In this document: one piece after another, positions 28,223 to 35,629 of the stretch
Position numbering within the stretch: position 1 is the first letter of the stretch
Layout of the letters: the number at the start of each line of letters is the position of its first letter
Assembly (NCBI RefSeq): GCF_030232585.1
Contig: NZ_JASPJX010000007.1
Coordinates: forward strand, 1-64,000
Direction of reading: 5' to 3'
Source: Corynebacterium sp. MSK008
GTDB lineage: Bacteria; Actinomycetota; Actinomycetes; Mycobacteriales; Mycobacteriaceae
DNA: 64,000 nucleotides
Translations under genes and position numbers: made by a program
Notes under the pieces: model-generated
What the model was told of the DNA's origin: nothing
What the model saw: the letters and a program-made list of their open reading frames with translations, nothing else
Database searches by the model: none

Positions 28223-28924
28223 ATGGCCAAGCTCGACTTTGACAAACTCAACGCCACGCAGCGCTTTCTGCAGTTCGCGGTCTTCCGTGCAGTCCCCGGG
28301 GTGCTTGGCACCGAGCGCAGCCAGCTTATCGACGAAGCTCGCGCCTTTTTCTCCAACCTCGAGCAGGAAGGCGTGGTCACGGTCCGCGGCATTTACGACA
28401 ACACCGGTATCCGGGCCGATGCCGACTTCATGATCTGGTGGCACGCCGAAGAGTTCGAGCACCTGCAGAAGGCCCTCGCGGACTTTCGCCGCGACACCGA
28501 GTTCGGCCAGAAAGTGGAACTGAGCTGGATCGGCAACGGGCTGCACCGTCCCGCCGAGTTCAACAAGTCGCACCTGCCCAGCTTCATCATGGGCGAGGAG
28601 CCGGGCGACTGGATTACGGTCTATCCGTTCGTGCGCTCGTATGACTGGTACGTGATGGATCCGCAGGAGCGCCGCCGCATCCTTGCGGAGCACGGCATGG
28701 CGGCCCGCGACTTCGCGGATGTGCGCGCGAACACCGTCGAGGCGTTCACGCTCGGCGACTACGAGTGGATGCTGGCCTTCGAGGCGCCCACGCTCGAGCG
28801 CATCGAGGCGTTGATGAAGACCATGCGCTACACCGAGGCCCGCCTGCACGTGCGCGAGGAGATCCCGTTCCAGACGGGCCGCCGCGTGGGCGACATCGGC
28901 GAGATCGTTTCGGTGCTGCCCTAA
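28223..28924 (+). CDS. hemQ: Coproheme decarboxylase (chlorite dismutase-like)
   Basis: A 233-aa enzyme of the actinobacterial ChdC/HemQ family that converts coprohaem III to haem b with peroxide in the coproporphyrin-dependent pathway. Numbered from ATG 28223, the catalytic Tyr is Y134 (in ITVYPFVRS), a distal-side His is H117 (KSHLPSF) and the proximal haem-ligating His is H157 (RRILAEHG), one less than the C. diphtheriae numbering (Y135, H118, H158). The ribosome site GGAAAGGGG precedes ATG 28223. A TAGAAT -10 element at 28166-28171 is plausible. A strong terminator follows. Confidence 0.95.
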   Translation: MAKLDFDKLNATQRFLQFAVFRAVPGVLGTERSQLIDEARAFFSNLEQEGVVTVRGIYDNTGIRADADFMIWWHAEEFEHLQKALADFRRDTEFGQKVELSWIGNGLHRPAEFNKSHLPSFIMGEEPGDWITVYPFVRSYDWYVMDPQERRRILAEHGMAARDFADVRANTVEAFTLGDYEWMLAFEAPTLERIEALMKTMRYTEARLHVREEIPFQTGRRVGDIGEIVSVLP

Positions 28925-28943
28925 GCGTCGGGGCACCGAAGGT

Positions 28944-28980
28944 GGCGTCGTCAAGCGACTGCTTTGACGACGCCCTTTTT
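28944..28980 (+). terminator. Rho-independent terminator after hemQ
   Basis: GGCGTCGTCAA (28944-28954) pairs with TTGACGACGCC (28964-28974) and is followed by CTTTTT. The T-tract ends at the convergent msrB stop. Confidence 0.9.
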
Positions 28981-29380
28981 ATGCTTCGTCGAACGTCAGC
29001 GAAATAGAGTTGATGCAGTAACGCAGGTCGGTGGGGGTGTTGAAACCCTCGCCCGCGAATACGTGGCCTAGGTGGGAGTGGCAGTTCGCGCACAACACTT
29101 CGGTGCGCACCATTCCGAGCGAGGTGTCCTCTCGCTCGATGATCGCGTCGCCCGCCAGCGGGGAGAAGAACGACGGCCAGCCGCAGTGGGCGTCGAATTT
29201 CTCAGTGGAGCGGAACAGCTCAGCGCCGCACGCGCGGCAACGGTAGACACCCTCGGTGGTGGTGTTGGTGTACTCGCCGACGCCTGGGGGCTCCGTGCCT
29301 GCTTCCCGCAGGACGTGGAACTCCTCCGGGCTGAGTTTCTCGCGCCACTGCGCGTCGGTGAAGTCCTTGAAGTTCGTCAT
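28979..29380 (-). CDS. msrB: Peptide-methionine (R)-S-oxide reductase
   Basis: A 133-aa MsrB reducing methionine-R-sulfoxide in oxidised proteins. The structural zinc ligands are present as C48/C51 (CRAC) and C97/C100 (CANC). The catalytic Cys is C122 in LRYCINSISL, and the FDAHCGWPSF motif carries C66, a possible recycling thiol. Length is normal for the stand-alone enzyme. AAAGGA lies upstream of ATG 29380, and the start overlaps the aftC stop (ATGA), so the two are coupled. Same arrangement as Rv2673-Rv2674. Confidence 0.96.
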   Translation of the reverse strand: MTNFKDFTDAQWREKLSPEEFHVLREAGTEPPGVGEYTNTTTEGVYRCRACGAELFRSTEKFDAHCGWPSFFSPLAGDAIIEREDTSLGMVRTEVLCANCHSHLGHVFAGEGFNTPTDLRYCINSISLTFDEA

Positions 29381-30603
29381 CGCCCAATCCTTTCTGCCGG
29401 AGCGAGCAAGGTTTGCCTAAACAATACCCACGTAGCGCACGCGACAATAAACACGGCCCACCCGGCTGTGGGCAAAAACGTGTTGAGCCAGCTGCCGGTC
29501 AAAGGATGTAACGGGCTGGACCAGCTCAAGGGGGACAGGCACAGCGCGGCGCCGAGCCAAGCGGGCCAGCCGCGCAAGGGGCTATCCGGGTGGAACACCG
29601 TAAACAGGGCGGGAAACAGCATCATGGAGTAGTACGCCTGGCCCAGCGAGGACAACAGGCACACCCCGGCGAGCAACACACCGGAGCTCACGGCGAGATA
29701 CAGCAGCTCCTGGCTGTGTTGCACGCGCGCAAGACCGAGCACCGCCCCCGCGACGGCGGCGGCCAGAAGCACGAACAGTGTGGCGTGGGCCCATCCGGGC
29801 ATGCCGAAGTAGACGGCAAATCCGGACAAGGAGGAGTTGGCGTAGTCGCGCGTGACCTTCAGATACGGCACCACCACGTCGAGGTAGTCGCGGGCGCCGG
29901 GTGTTAGCGGCCACGCGATGAGATTCATCACCACTGGGACACCGATAGCGCCGAGTACGGGGCGCCAGCGCAGCTGCAGCAGCGGCAGCGCCAGCAGCGG
30001 GGCGAACATCGGCTTGACCAGAATGGCCAACCCCAGCACCACGCCAGCGGCAATATCGCGGCGGGAAAGCAGCAGCGCGATAAATGCCACTAGCACCAGC
30101 AGGAGTATGCCGTTGATGTTGGAAAACACCAGCGTGTTGGTCACTGCCTCGGTGCTAAAAGCCAGCGCTACGGCCACAGGAAACGTCGGCCCGGCAAGCG
30201 GGCGGCCTACAAGGCTGGTCAGCCACGCCAAAGCGCCGATGATGCACGCCGCGTTGACTGCGATGAACACCGGGCGGGCCACGTCGATGTCGGCAATGAG
30301 CCCCATCGGCGACAGCAGCAGGGTCGCGCCCGGGTTGTACAGGTAGTGCGGGTTAACGTGGCTGTACACCTCGTTGTACACGGGGACACGTTCCACAAAG
30401 CGGCGCGCCGCGGACCACACCGTGGTGAAGTCGTCCGTTACCGAGCCCGCGCGCGCGAGGACGAACAGCCGGTGCACGACCAGAAGCACCGCGACAGGCC
30501 AGGCGGCACCGGCAATCGCCGGCGCGACGGATGCGCGCTGGTGGCCCGGCTGGGCCTGTACTGCGGTCGAACCCGTGCTTCGTGGCGGTGGTGTAGCAAT
30601 CAC
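29377..30603 (-). CDS. aftC: Arabinofuranosyltransferase AftC-like, GT87 (DUF2029) membrane enzyme
   Basis: A 408-aa polytopic membrane protein with about 10-12 hydrophobic helices. The first extracytoplasmic loop carries the acidic VTDDFTTVWSAARRFVERVP with the DD pair expected for GT-C glycosyltransferases using polyprenyl-phosphate sugars. The family is GT87/DUF2029, and the position directly upstream of msrB with an ATGA overlap matches Rv2673 and the C. glutamicum aftC locus. AftC adds alpha-1,3 branches in arabinan of arabinogalactan and LAM. The GTG start at 30603 (MIATPPPRSTGS) is chosen; the longer frame upstream has no hydrophobic character. Confidence 0.85.
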   Translation of the reverse strand: MIATPPPRSTGSTAVQAQPGHQRASVAPAIAGAAWPVAVLLVVHRLFVLARAGSVTDDFTTVWSAARRFVERVPVYNEVYSHVNPHYLYNPGATLLLSPMGLIADIDVARPVFIAVNAACIIGALAWLTSLVGRPLAGPTFPVAVALAFSTEAVTNTLVFSNINGILLLVLVAFIALLLSRRDIAAGVVLGLAILVKPMFAPLLALPLLQLRWRPVLGAIGVPVVMNLIAWPLTPGARDYLDVVVPYLKVTRDYANSSLSGFAVYFGMPGWAHATLFVLLAAAVAGAVLGLARVQHSQELLYLAVSSGVLLAGVCLLSSLGQAYYSMMLFPALFTVFHPDSPLRGWPAWLGAALCLSPLSWSSPLHPLTGSWLNTFLPTAGWAVFIVACATWVLFRQTLLAPAERIGR

Positions 30604-30631
30604 GCGCCTAACCGTACCTGCCGGGGTGCGG

Positions 30632-31375
30632 CTAGCCGTCGCGCACGCTCCGATAGCGCAGGAAGAGCATCGAGTCGCACGTGGCGTGCGCGGCCTCAAG
30701 CTCGAAGGCGCGGTCTGAAGGCGTGTCCGCTTCAGCGAACAGGCGTAGTTCAGACGGCTGCACCGCACGCGGGCTGACGGTGTAGTGGAACACATCCACT
30801 TCGCCTGCGCCGATGAGCTGGGCGTTCAAGCTCGGCCCGCCTTCGCACACGATGCGGGCCAACCCGCGCTCGTGGAGCGCAGCCACGACCGCCGACACGT
30901 GTTGGCCCTCCACTGGCACGATCACGCCGCCCGCCTGCTCGATGTTTCGCGCGCGTGCAAAGACGTCCTTGTCGCCCAAGACGTCCTCGGGCACCGCGAA
31001 CAACGGCGGGGTGCGCGTGTCCGTGAACAGCTGCGTTGCAGTGTCGAAATTCAGGCTCCTGGTCATGACGACAATCGGCGGCACTTCAGCTTGCCCGCGT
31101 GCGTGCCGCGTCTCGCGCTGCTGTTGGGTAGTGCGCACCCCGAAGTAGTTCTCCTTGCGTGCGGTCTCGGCGCCGACGAGCACCGCATCCGACCAGATGC
31201 GCAGAGCGTTGAGCAGCGCGAAATCGGTGTCGTTGCCTAAACCGGAAGAGGTGCCGTCACTCGCGGCAGCTCCTGTCAGCGCCGCAATGCCCATGAGGCG
31301 AGTCTCCCGCTGTCCGGGAGGCTTCACCGGTCCGATGAGAAGTTCCGGATCAAGGGTGTGAGGCCGCTCGTTCAT
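30632..31375 (-). CDS. RibD C-terminal-like pyrimidine/dihydrofolate reductase family protein
   Basis: A 247-aa NADPH-dependent reductase of the RibD_C/DHFR-like fold. Diagnostic parts are DFALLNALRIWSDAVLVGAETA (residues about 50-71), VVMTRSLNFD, and RIVCEGGPSLNAQLIGAGEVD, the GGP loop that binds NADPH phosphate. It lacks the N-terminal deaminase domain of bifunctional RibD. The counterpart in mycobacteria is Rv2671, studied as a DHFR-like enzyme, so either riboflavin or folate metabolism is possible. ATG 31375 is used. It lies 28 bases upstream of aftC in the same direction and is divergent from the unknown two-gene unit. Confidence 0.88.
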   Translation of the reverse strand: MNERPHTLDPELLIGPVKPPGQRETRLMGIAALTGAAASDGTSSGLGNDTDFALLNALRIWSDAVLVGAETARKENYFGVRTTQQQRETRHARGQAEVPPIVVMTRSLNFDTATQLFTDTRTPPLFAVPEDVLGDKDVFARARNIEQAGGVIVPVEGQHVSAVVAALHERGLARIVCEGGPSLNAQLIGAGEVDVFHYTVSPRAVQPSELRLFAEADTPSDRAFELEAAHATCDSMLFLRYRSVRDG

Positions 31376-31408
31376 TACACTTGCTTCCAGTCTGTTGAAG
31401 GGGATGTT

Positions 31409-32869
31409 GTGCAACCTACCGGAAACCGTTTTGACCTCGACGCGGCAGCCGCCGCTGCCAGGAAGGGCTGGATTGCGGACTCGGAAACTACCGAGTTTTA
31501 CACGCTCCTGTTCGACCGCTCGGACAAGCACGAGTGGAAGGACAACCTCGCTGAAGCCGCGCGGGCGGCGTTTGCGCCGACCGCGGAAACGGCAACTGAG
31601 ATGGTCTGGTTCGAGCCCTTCCTGAACATGGTCACCGACGTCTGTTGGCAGGCCCGGGAGCGAGGGCTCGGCGCGCATGAGCCGAAGCGCGTACGCCGCC
31701 ACGGCAGCGTGGAACAACCGCGCCTGCTGTATCTGGCAACCGCGCTGATTGAGCTGCAGCTGTACCGGTTCGACTTCAACTACGACGGCATTTTTGAAGT
31801 GCTCAGCCGCGCCGACGACGCCCCACTGCAAGTCGGCCCCTACGACCTCAACGGCATCTACCTCACGTTCGCGCAACTCAGCGCTGGTAAGCGGATCGTG
31901 CCGTCGGAGCTGTTTTCCTCCATCGGCCTAGACCCAGAAAGTCCGACGAACCTCTCGCGGCACCTGGACCGTGTACCCGTGAAGCTGCGCCACCTTTTGC
32001 TGCACGGCTTGTGGCTGTTTCCGTTCCGCTTCTACGGGGTAGAGATGCTGATTCTGGCGGAGTCTCTGGTCAAGTCGGACCCTAAAGACGGCAACGCGTA
32101 CTACCGGATGGGGGAGGCCTACCGCAGAATCGCCGCGGCAACGCAGTGGGATTTCGAAACTGGGCCGTCCGCCACCCACGCGTACGAATTGGAGCAGACA
32201 CTCAGCGCCGACCCGACGCTGCTGGAAGACCAGAACTACTGCTACCGGCGCGCCGTGGAATCTCTGGACATGGCAATCCGGGTACTGGACCCGCAACAGC
32301 TTGCCCGCCACGAGGAGTACAAGAACTACCGGATGCTGGTCTCCACCGAGTGGCAGGTGCAAACAGCCATCCGCAGTGCCGTCGAGAGGCAGGTAGCTTC
32401 CGTGGACGAGAAGGTGCAGGCGTTGTCCCGCCAGCTCGAGTCAGAGTCGAATCAGCTCGTGTGGAAATCCGTGGAGGTGCTGTCGCTGTTCGCTGCCCTG
32501 ATGGGGTTGTTGATCACCAACATCAGTGTGCTGGGCATCGATGGCATCTCCACCCTCGAGCGCGTCGGACTCATCGGTTTGATGGCGCTCATCATGGTCG
32601 GCTTCTTCCTCTTGGTGCGCAACACCGTATTCCGGGTGCGCGAAGGCCGGGAGGGACCCAAGGAGGTCCGCACGAAACCCCAGAAGTTCTCGCTGCGACG
32701 CCCACGAAAGACAGCCGTGCTCCAAGAGCGGATCAGCGAGCTTGAGCGCGACATCGAGCGGATGAGAAACACCAACTATCAGCTGGCACCATTTTTGGAC
32801 AGCGCCTCCGGCGAGCAACGACGCACCGGTGCGCAGCTTCACGACGGCTACCGCGAAAGGACACCGTAG
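31409..32869 (+). CDS. Unknown protein: TPR-like soluble region, two membrane helices, coiled-coil tail
   Basis: A 486-aa protein I do not recognise. GTG 31409 follows AAGGGG. Residues 1-200 are mixed helical with conserved-looking aromatic patches (VWFEPFLNMVTDVCW, LYRFDFNYDGIFEVL). About 210-300 looks like TPR-type repeats (LILAESLVKSDPKDGNAYYR, RAVESLDMAIRVLDPQQLAR). About 318-350 is a coiled coil. Two membrane helices follow (355-377 and 387-408), then a basic tail with a second coiled coil (435-455) and a low-complexity end. It has no signal peptide, so the large N-terminal part should be cytosolic. It is translated with the following synthetase-like gene, 2 bases apart, which suggests a membrane scaffold or sensor for it. 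Confidence 0.8.
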   Translation: MQPTGNRFDLDAAAAAARKGWIADSETTEFYTLLFDRSDKHEWKDNLAEAARAAFAPTAETATEMVWFEPFLNMVTDVCWQARERGLGAHEPKRVRRHGSVEQPRLLYLATALIELQLYRFDFNYDGIFEVLSRADDAPLQVGPYDLNGIYLTFAQLSAGKRIVPSELFSSIGLDPESPTNLSRHLDRVPVKLRHLLLHGLWLFPFRFYGVEMLILAESLVKSDPKDGNAYYRMGEAYRRIAAATQWDFETGPSATHAYELEQTLSADPTLLEDQNYCYRRAVESLDMAIRVLDPQQLARHEEYKNYRMLVSTEWQVQTAIRSAVERQVASVDEKVQALSRQLESESNQLVWKSVEVLSLFAALMGLLITNISVLGIDGISTLERVGLIGLMALIMVGFFLLVRNTVFRVREGREGPKEVRTKPQKFSLRRPRKTAVLQERISELERDIERMRNTNYQLAPFLDSASGEQRRTGAQLHDGYRERTP

Positions 32870-32871
32870 CT

Positions 32872-33846
32872 ATGCACGACATCACTGGGGCAGCGCTCGA
32901 ATACGTTGCAGACGATAAGGAACTGACGAAGGGGCCCTACGACATCGCCGACGCCGGCGAAGCGGCCGCCGCGATCGACCACTACCTTCGCGCACGCGTC
33001 ACCGCCGCCGTCGTCCGCAGCGCCGGGCGACCCGTGCTCCAACTCTCCGGCGGCATCGATTCCATCTTGCTGGCCACCTACGTGGCCGAGGTCGCGCCGG
33101 GCGCGTTGGCCGTGACCTACAGCCAGCATGCGGAGGACCCGGAGGTGGGCAGGGCGGCAGCCGTCGCAAAGCAATGCGGTCTCGAGCACGTGATTGTTCG
33201 CCCCACCGACGAAGACTTCGAGCGGCTTCTCGCGCGGGTCGTGCGGGCCCTCGAGTTCCCGGAACCGTGGGAGATCTCGGCGGGTTGTGTGCTGGAAGCT
33301 ATCGACGGTGCGTCGCACGAGCACGGCGCCGAAGGCGTACTGCTTTCCGGAGCCGGGGCCGACGCGCTGTTCATGGGCGGGCACACGGTGGTTCCCGCGG
33401 CGGGGGAGAGCCTCGTTGAGGCGTGGGATGCGACGCTGCGGGCAAACGTAGCCAAAAACTTCAAGCGCGAGCGTTTTGTGCCGGACTTTTACGAGCGGCT
33501 TATGGACGATCCCGAGCGGCACGTGCAGATCTGGCAGACCCACGCGGCTGTTGAGCTGGCCCAGCGTATCCACCCGTCGCTGGTGCAGCCCGACGACAGT
33601 GGCCACGACAAGTACATCTTCCGCAAGCTCGCGGTGGACCGGGGAGTCCCGGCGAAGGTGGCGTTCGCGCCGAAGAACCCGATGCAGGTCTCCTCCGGGC
33701 TCGTTGGAGCCATTGTGGACGCTGCCCGCCGCCAGCTTGCGCGCGACTTCGGGCAGCGCACGTACTCGTCGCCGTTGGAAGAGCCGCTGGAATTCACCGT
33801 CGCCCGGCTGTACCTGCAACGCCTGGAGGCAGGGGAGAGAGAATAG
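32872..33846 (+). CDS. Stand-alone asparagine synthase-type PP-loop (ATP pyrophosphatase) protein
   Basis: A 324-aa protein matching only the C-terminal synthetase half of AsnB-type amidotransferases. The ATP-binding PP-loop is LQLSGGIDSIL (SGGIDS at 59-64), the second conserved loop is LLSGAGADALFMGG (159-170, in place of the usual GEGGDELFGG), and GHDKYIFRKLA near residue 243 corresponds to the C-terminal conserved Lys/Arg helix. There is no N-terminal Cys2 glutaminase, so the amino donor must be ammonia, a partner amidase or another nucleophile, as in beta-lactam and lasso-peptide synthetases. AAAGGA precedes ATG 32872. A strong terminator follows and the tRNA cluster begins 42 bases later. 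Confidence 0.85.
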   Translation: MHDITGAALEYVADDKELTKGPYDIADAGEAAAAIDHYLRARVTAAVVRSAGRPVLQLSGGIDSILLATYVAEVAPGALAVTYSQHAEDPEVGRAAAVAKQCGLEHVIVRPTDEDFERLLARVVRALEFPEPWEISAGCVLEAIDGASHEHGAEGVLLSGAGADALFMGGHTVVPAAGESLVEAWDATLRANVAKNFKRERFVPDFYERLMDDPERHVQIWQTHAAVELAQRIHPSLVQPDDSGHDKYIFRKLAVDRGVPAKVAFAPKNPMQVSSGLVGAIVDAARRQLARDFGQRTYSSPLEEPLEFTVARLYLQRLEAGERE

Positions 33847-33847
33847 C

Positions 33848-33882
33848 AAAAAGGGCCCACCGGGAAGGCGGGCCCCTTTTTG
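33848..33882 (+). terminator. Terminator after the synthetase-like gene
   Basis: AAAAAGGGCCCACC pairs with GGCGGGCCCCTTTTT around a short loop, with a terminal T run on the plus strand and an A run for the opposite strand, so it may also end the tRNA transcript coming from the right. Confidence 0.8.
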
Positions 33883-33887
33883 TTGCG

Positions 33888-33963
33888 TGGAGCGGATGAC
33901 GAGACTCGAACTCGCGACCCTCACCTTGGCAAGGTGATGCGCTACCAACTGCGCTACATCCGC
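33888..33963 (-). tRNA. tRNA-Gly (GCC), copy 1
   Basis: Minus strand, 76 nt with encoded CCA. The acceptor GCGGATG pairs with CATCCGC, the anticodon loop is TGCCA with anticodon GCC, and the T-arm GAGTTCGAGTCTC is intact. Identical to copies 2 and 3. Confidence 0.96.
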
Positions 33964-33998
33964 ATTGCTATTCAGTTACCGAGGGGATAAACCCTCTG

Positions 33999-34070
33999 TG
34001 CGCGATACTGGGATCGAACCAGTGACCCCTACCGTGTCGAGGTAGTGCTCTACCGCTGAGCTAATCGCGC
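33999..34070 (-). tRNA. tRNA-Val (GAC), copy 1
   Basis: Minus strand, 72 nt without encoded CCA. The acceptor GCGCGAT pairs with ATCGCGC, the anticodon stem CTACC/GGTAG encloses TCGACAC with anticodon GAC, and the T-arm is CTGGTTCGATCCCAG. Confidence 0.95.
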
Positions 34071-34085
34071 AAGGCTATTGCAGCT

Positions 34086-34159
34086 TGGAGGTGGATACGG
34101 GAATCGAACCCGTGTACACGGTTTTGCAGACCGTTGCCTAACCACTCGACCAATCCACC
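34086..34159 (-). tRNA. tRNA-Cys (GCA)
   Basis: Minus strand, 74 nt with encoded CCA. The acceptor GGTGGAT pairs with ATCCACC, the anticodon loop is CTGCAAA with anticodon GCA, and the T-arm is CGGGTTCGATTCCCG. The discriminator is U, as required for cysteine tRNA. Confidence 0.96.
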
Positions 34160-34203
34160 GTGGAGTTACCTCCGAAGTATTCGGCTTTAAACTCCGAAGT
34201 ACT

Positions 34204-34279
34204 TGGAGCGGATGACGAGACTCGAACTCGCGACCCTCACCTTGGCAAGGTGATGCGCTACCAACTGCGCTACATCCGC
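34204..34279 (-). tRNA. tRNA-Gly (GCC), copy 2
   Basis: Identical in sequence to copy 1; 76 nt with encoded CCA, minus strand, anticodon GCC. Confidence 0.96.
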
Positions 34280-34314
34280 ATTGCTATTCAGTTACCGAGG
34301 GGATAAACCCTCTG

Positions 34315-34386
34315 TGCGCGATACTGGGATCGAACCAGTGACCCCTACCGTGTCGAGGTAGTGCTCTACCGCTGAGCTAATCGCGC
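34315..34386 (-). tRNA. tRNA-Val (GAC), copy 2
   Basis: Identical in sequence to the copy at 33999-34070; 72 nt, anticodon GAC. Confidence 0.95.
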
Positions 34387-34405
34387 CCACGTTCCTTGGA
34401 GGAAC

Positions 34406-34481
34406 TGGAGCGGATGACGAGACTCGAACTCGCGACCCTCACCTTGGCAAGGTGATGCGCTACCAACTGCGCTACATCCGC
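34406..34481 (-). tRNA. tRNA-Gly (GCC), copy 3
   Basis: Third identical Gly-GCC gene, 76 nt with encoded CCA, first in the direction of transcription of the minus-strand cluster. Only this copy has a different downstream spacer. Confidence 0.96.
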
Positions 34482-34716
34482 ATGCGTTCCACGCTGTCCG
34501 CGTTGAACGCGAGAACAAACCTTATCCGCATACCGCCCGCTGTTACAAATCGCCATGTCACAGCTATTTTGAGGCGGCTTTGCGCGAATCACATGGGTGC
34601 AATTTGTCCCGCGACACATTCACTTCTCGACGTCGCGCGGTCGGACGCGCCCATTATCCGCGATGACCAGCCGATTCGGTACTTTCGGTTTTGGTGTGTA
34701 ATCTCATTCCTCGTTC

Positions 34717-34788
34717 GGTCCTATGGCTCAGTGGAAGAGCGTTCCGTTCACACCGGAAAGGTCGCTGGTTCGATCCCAGCTAGGACCA
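34717..34788 (+). tRNA. tRNA-Val (CAC)
   Basis: Plus strand. The acceptor GGTCCTA pairs with TAGGACC, the anticodon stem TTCCG/CGGAA encloses TTCACAC with anticodon CAC, and the T-arm is CTGGTTCGATCCCAG. It is divergent from the Gly/Val/Cys cluster and has its own terminator. Confidence 0.95.
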
Positions 34789-34796
34789 CAGGGAAA

Positions 34797-34827
34797 GCCC
34801 CAGGTTGGAAACGGCCTGGGGCGTTTT
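34797..34827 (+). terminator. Terminator of tRNA-Val (CAC)
   Basis: GCCCCAGG (34797-34804) pairs with CCTGGGGC (34815-34822), followed by GTTTT. Confidence 0.85.
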
Positions 34828-34840
34828 GCGTTTGCCCGCT

Positions 34841-34860
34841 AAACGCTGATATCGGCATTT
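34841..34860. promoter_or_regulatory. Palindromic operator-like element, imperfect copy
   Basis: AAACGCTGATATCGGCATTT differs at two positions from the perfect palindrome 69 bases downstream. It lies upstream of the CopC-PCuAC-DyP genes. Confidence 0.45.
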
Positions 34861-34909
34861 GTAGGTTCGGCCCTTGGAAAAGCCTAGCTCGCGTCTCGGC
34901 CCCGGGGGT

Positions 34910-34929
34910 AAACGCCGATATCGGCGTTT
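34910..34929. promoter_or_regulatory. Perfect 20-bp palindrome upstream of copC
   Basis: AAACGCCGATATCGGCGTTT is fully self-complementary, and an outer T/A pair extends it to 22 bp. It sits 117 bases before the copC start. Its form fits the binding site of a dimeric regulator better than a terminator, as there is no loop or T-tract. Confidence 0.5.
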
Positions 34930-35046
34930 AGGCTGCGTTGCCCGGTTCATAGTTTTGGGGCGGGTGTGACGGGAACTAACGTGGGTTTGGATACGACTAG
35001 TGCTCTTAGCGCCAGTCGGCGCGTTGGTTTTATTTGAGGAGGCACC

Positions 35047-35619
35047 ATGCTCAGCCCGGCAACATTCACACGAGGTGGAGCGGTCGCAGCCGCAGCGGCC
35101 ACTGCGGCGTTGGTTGCGGCAGCTCCGGCTTACGCTCACGATTCCGTGATTGGCTCGGACCCGGAGGACAAGGGCGTGGTCAGCGATTTCCCTGAAGCGG
35201 TCACCCTGGAGTTTTCCGGGGAGATCCAGGACGGCTTCAATACCGTGGCGCTCTCTCGCGATGCCAACGGCCAGTCCGAGGTGGTCTACTCCGGCGAGCC
35301 CGAGATCGACGGCCGGTTTGTCACCCTCGACCTGCCGGCAGACCTGGATGCGCAGCCGGGCGACTACAAGGTCGGTTTCCAGATCGTGTCCTCCGACGGT
35401 CACTCAACGAAGGGGATGACCTCGTTCAGCTTCAACCCGTCCGGCGAGACGACCGCGGATGCGAGCAAAGACCCGGTCGTCGACGCGGCCGACGGCATGA
35501 GCACCACCATGAAGGTGCTGCTCGCTCTCGCCGGCGTGCTTGTTATCGCAGGTGCAGGCGTTGGTGCCCTCGCGAAGAGCCGCCGGATCTCTGAAACCGA
35601 CACTGATAGGGACAAGTAG
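35047..35619 (+). CDS. CopC-domain copper-binding protein, exported and membrane-anchored
   Basis: A 190-aa protein with GAGGAGG before ATG 35047. A signal peptide (residues 1-30, ending AAPAYA) leaves His31 as the mature N-terminus, the classical N-terminal Cu ligand of CopC (AHDSVIGSDP). The second conserved site SSDGHSTKGMTSF is at about 117-129. A Ser/Thr/Asp-rich stalk is followed by a membrane helix (about 155-177) and a basic cytoplasmic tail. It binds copper at the outer face. Followed 10 bases later by the PCuAC lipoprotein and then a DyP peroxidase, as in the C. glutamicum cg1881-cg1884 region. Confidence 0.92.
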   Translation: MLSPATFTRGGAVAAAAATAALVAAAPAYAHDSVIGSDPEDKGVVSDFPEAVTLEFSGEIQDGFNTVALSRDANGQSEVVYSGEPEIDGRFVTLDLPADLDAQPGDYKVGFQIVSSDGHSTKGMTSFSFNPSGETTADASKDPVVDAADGMSTTMKVLLALAGVLVIAGAGVGALAKSRRISETDTDRDK

Positions 35620-35629
35620 GACAACACCA

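Larger units (their letters stand above)
33888..34070 (-). repeat. 183-bp exact duplication (Gly-Val tRNA pair), copy 1
   Basis: The block containing tRNA-Gly, a 35-base spacer and tRNA-Val is, as read, identical to 34204-34386. The two copies are separated by tRNA-Cys. Confidence 0.9.
34204..34386 (-). repeat. 183-bp exact duplication (Gly-Val tRNA pair), copy 2
   Basis: Identical, as read, to 33888-34070 including the spacer between the tRNAs; offset 316 bp. Confidence 0.9.

Noticed and set aside
33888..34481. Attachment sites of an integrative element at the tRNA-Gly genes
   Set aside because: Repeated 3' ends are fully explained by whole-gene tRNA duplication, and no integrase or excisionase lies nearby.
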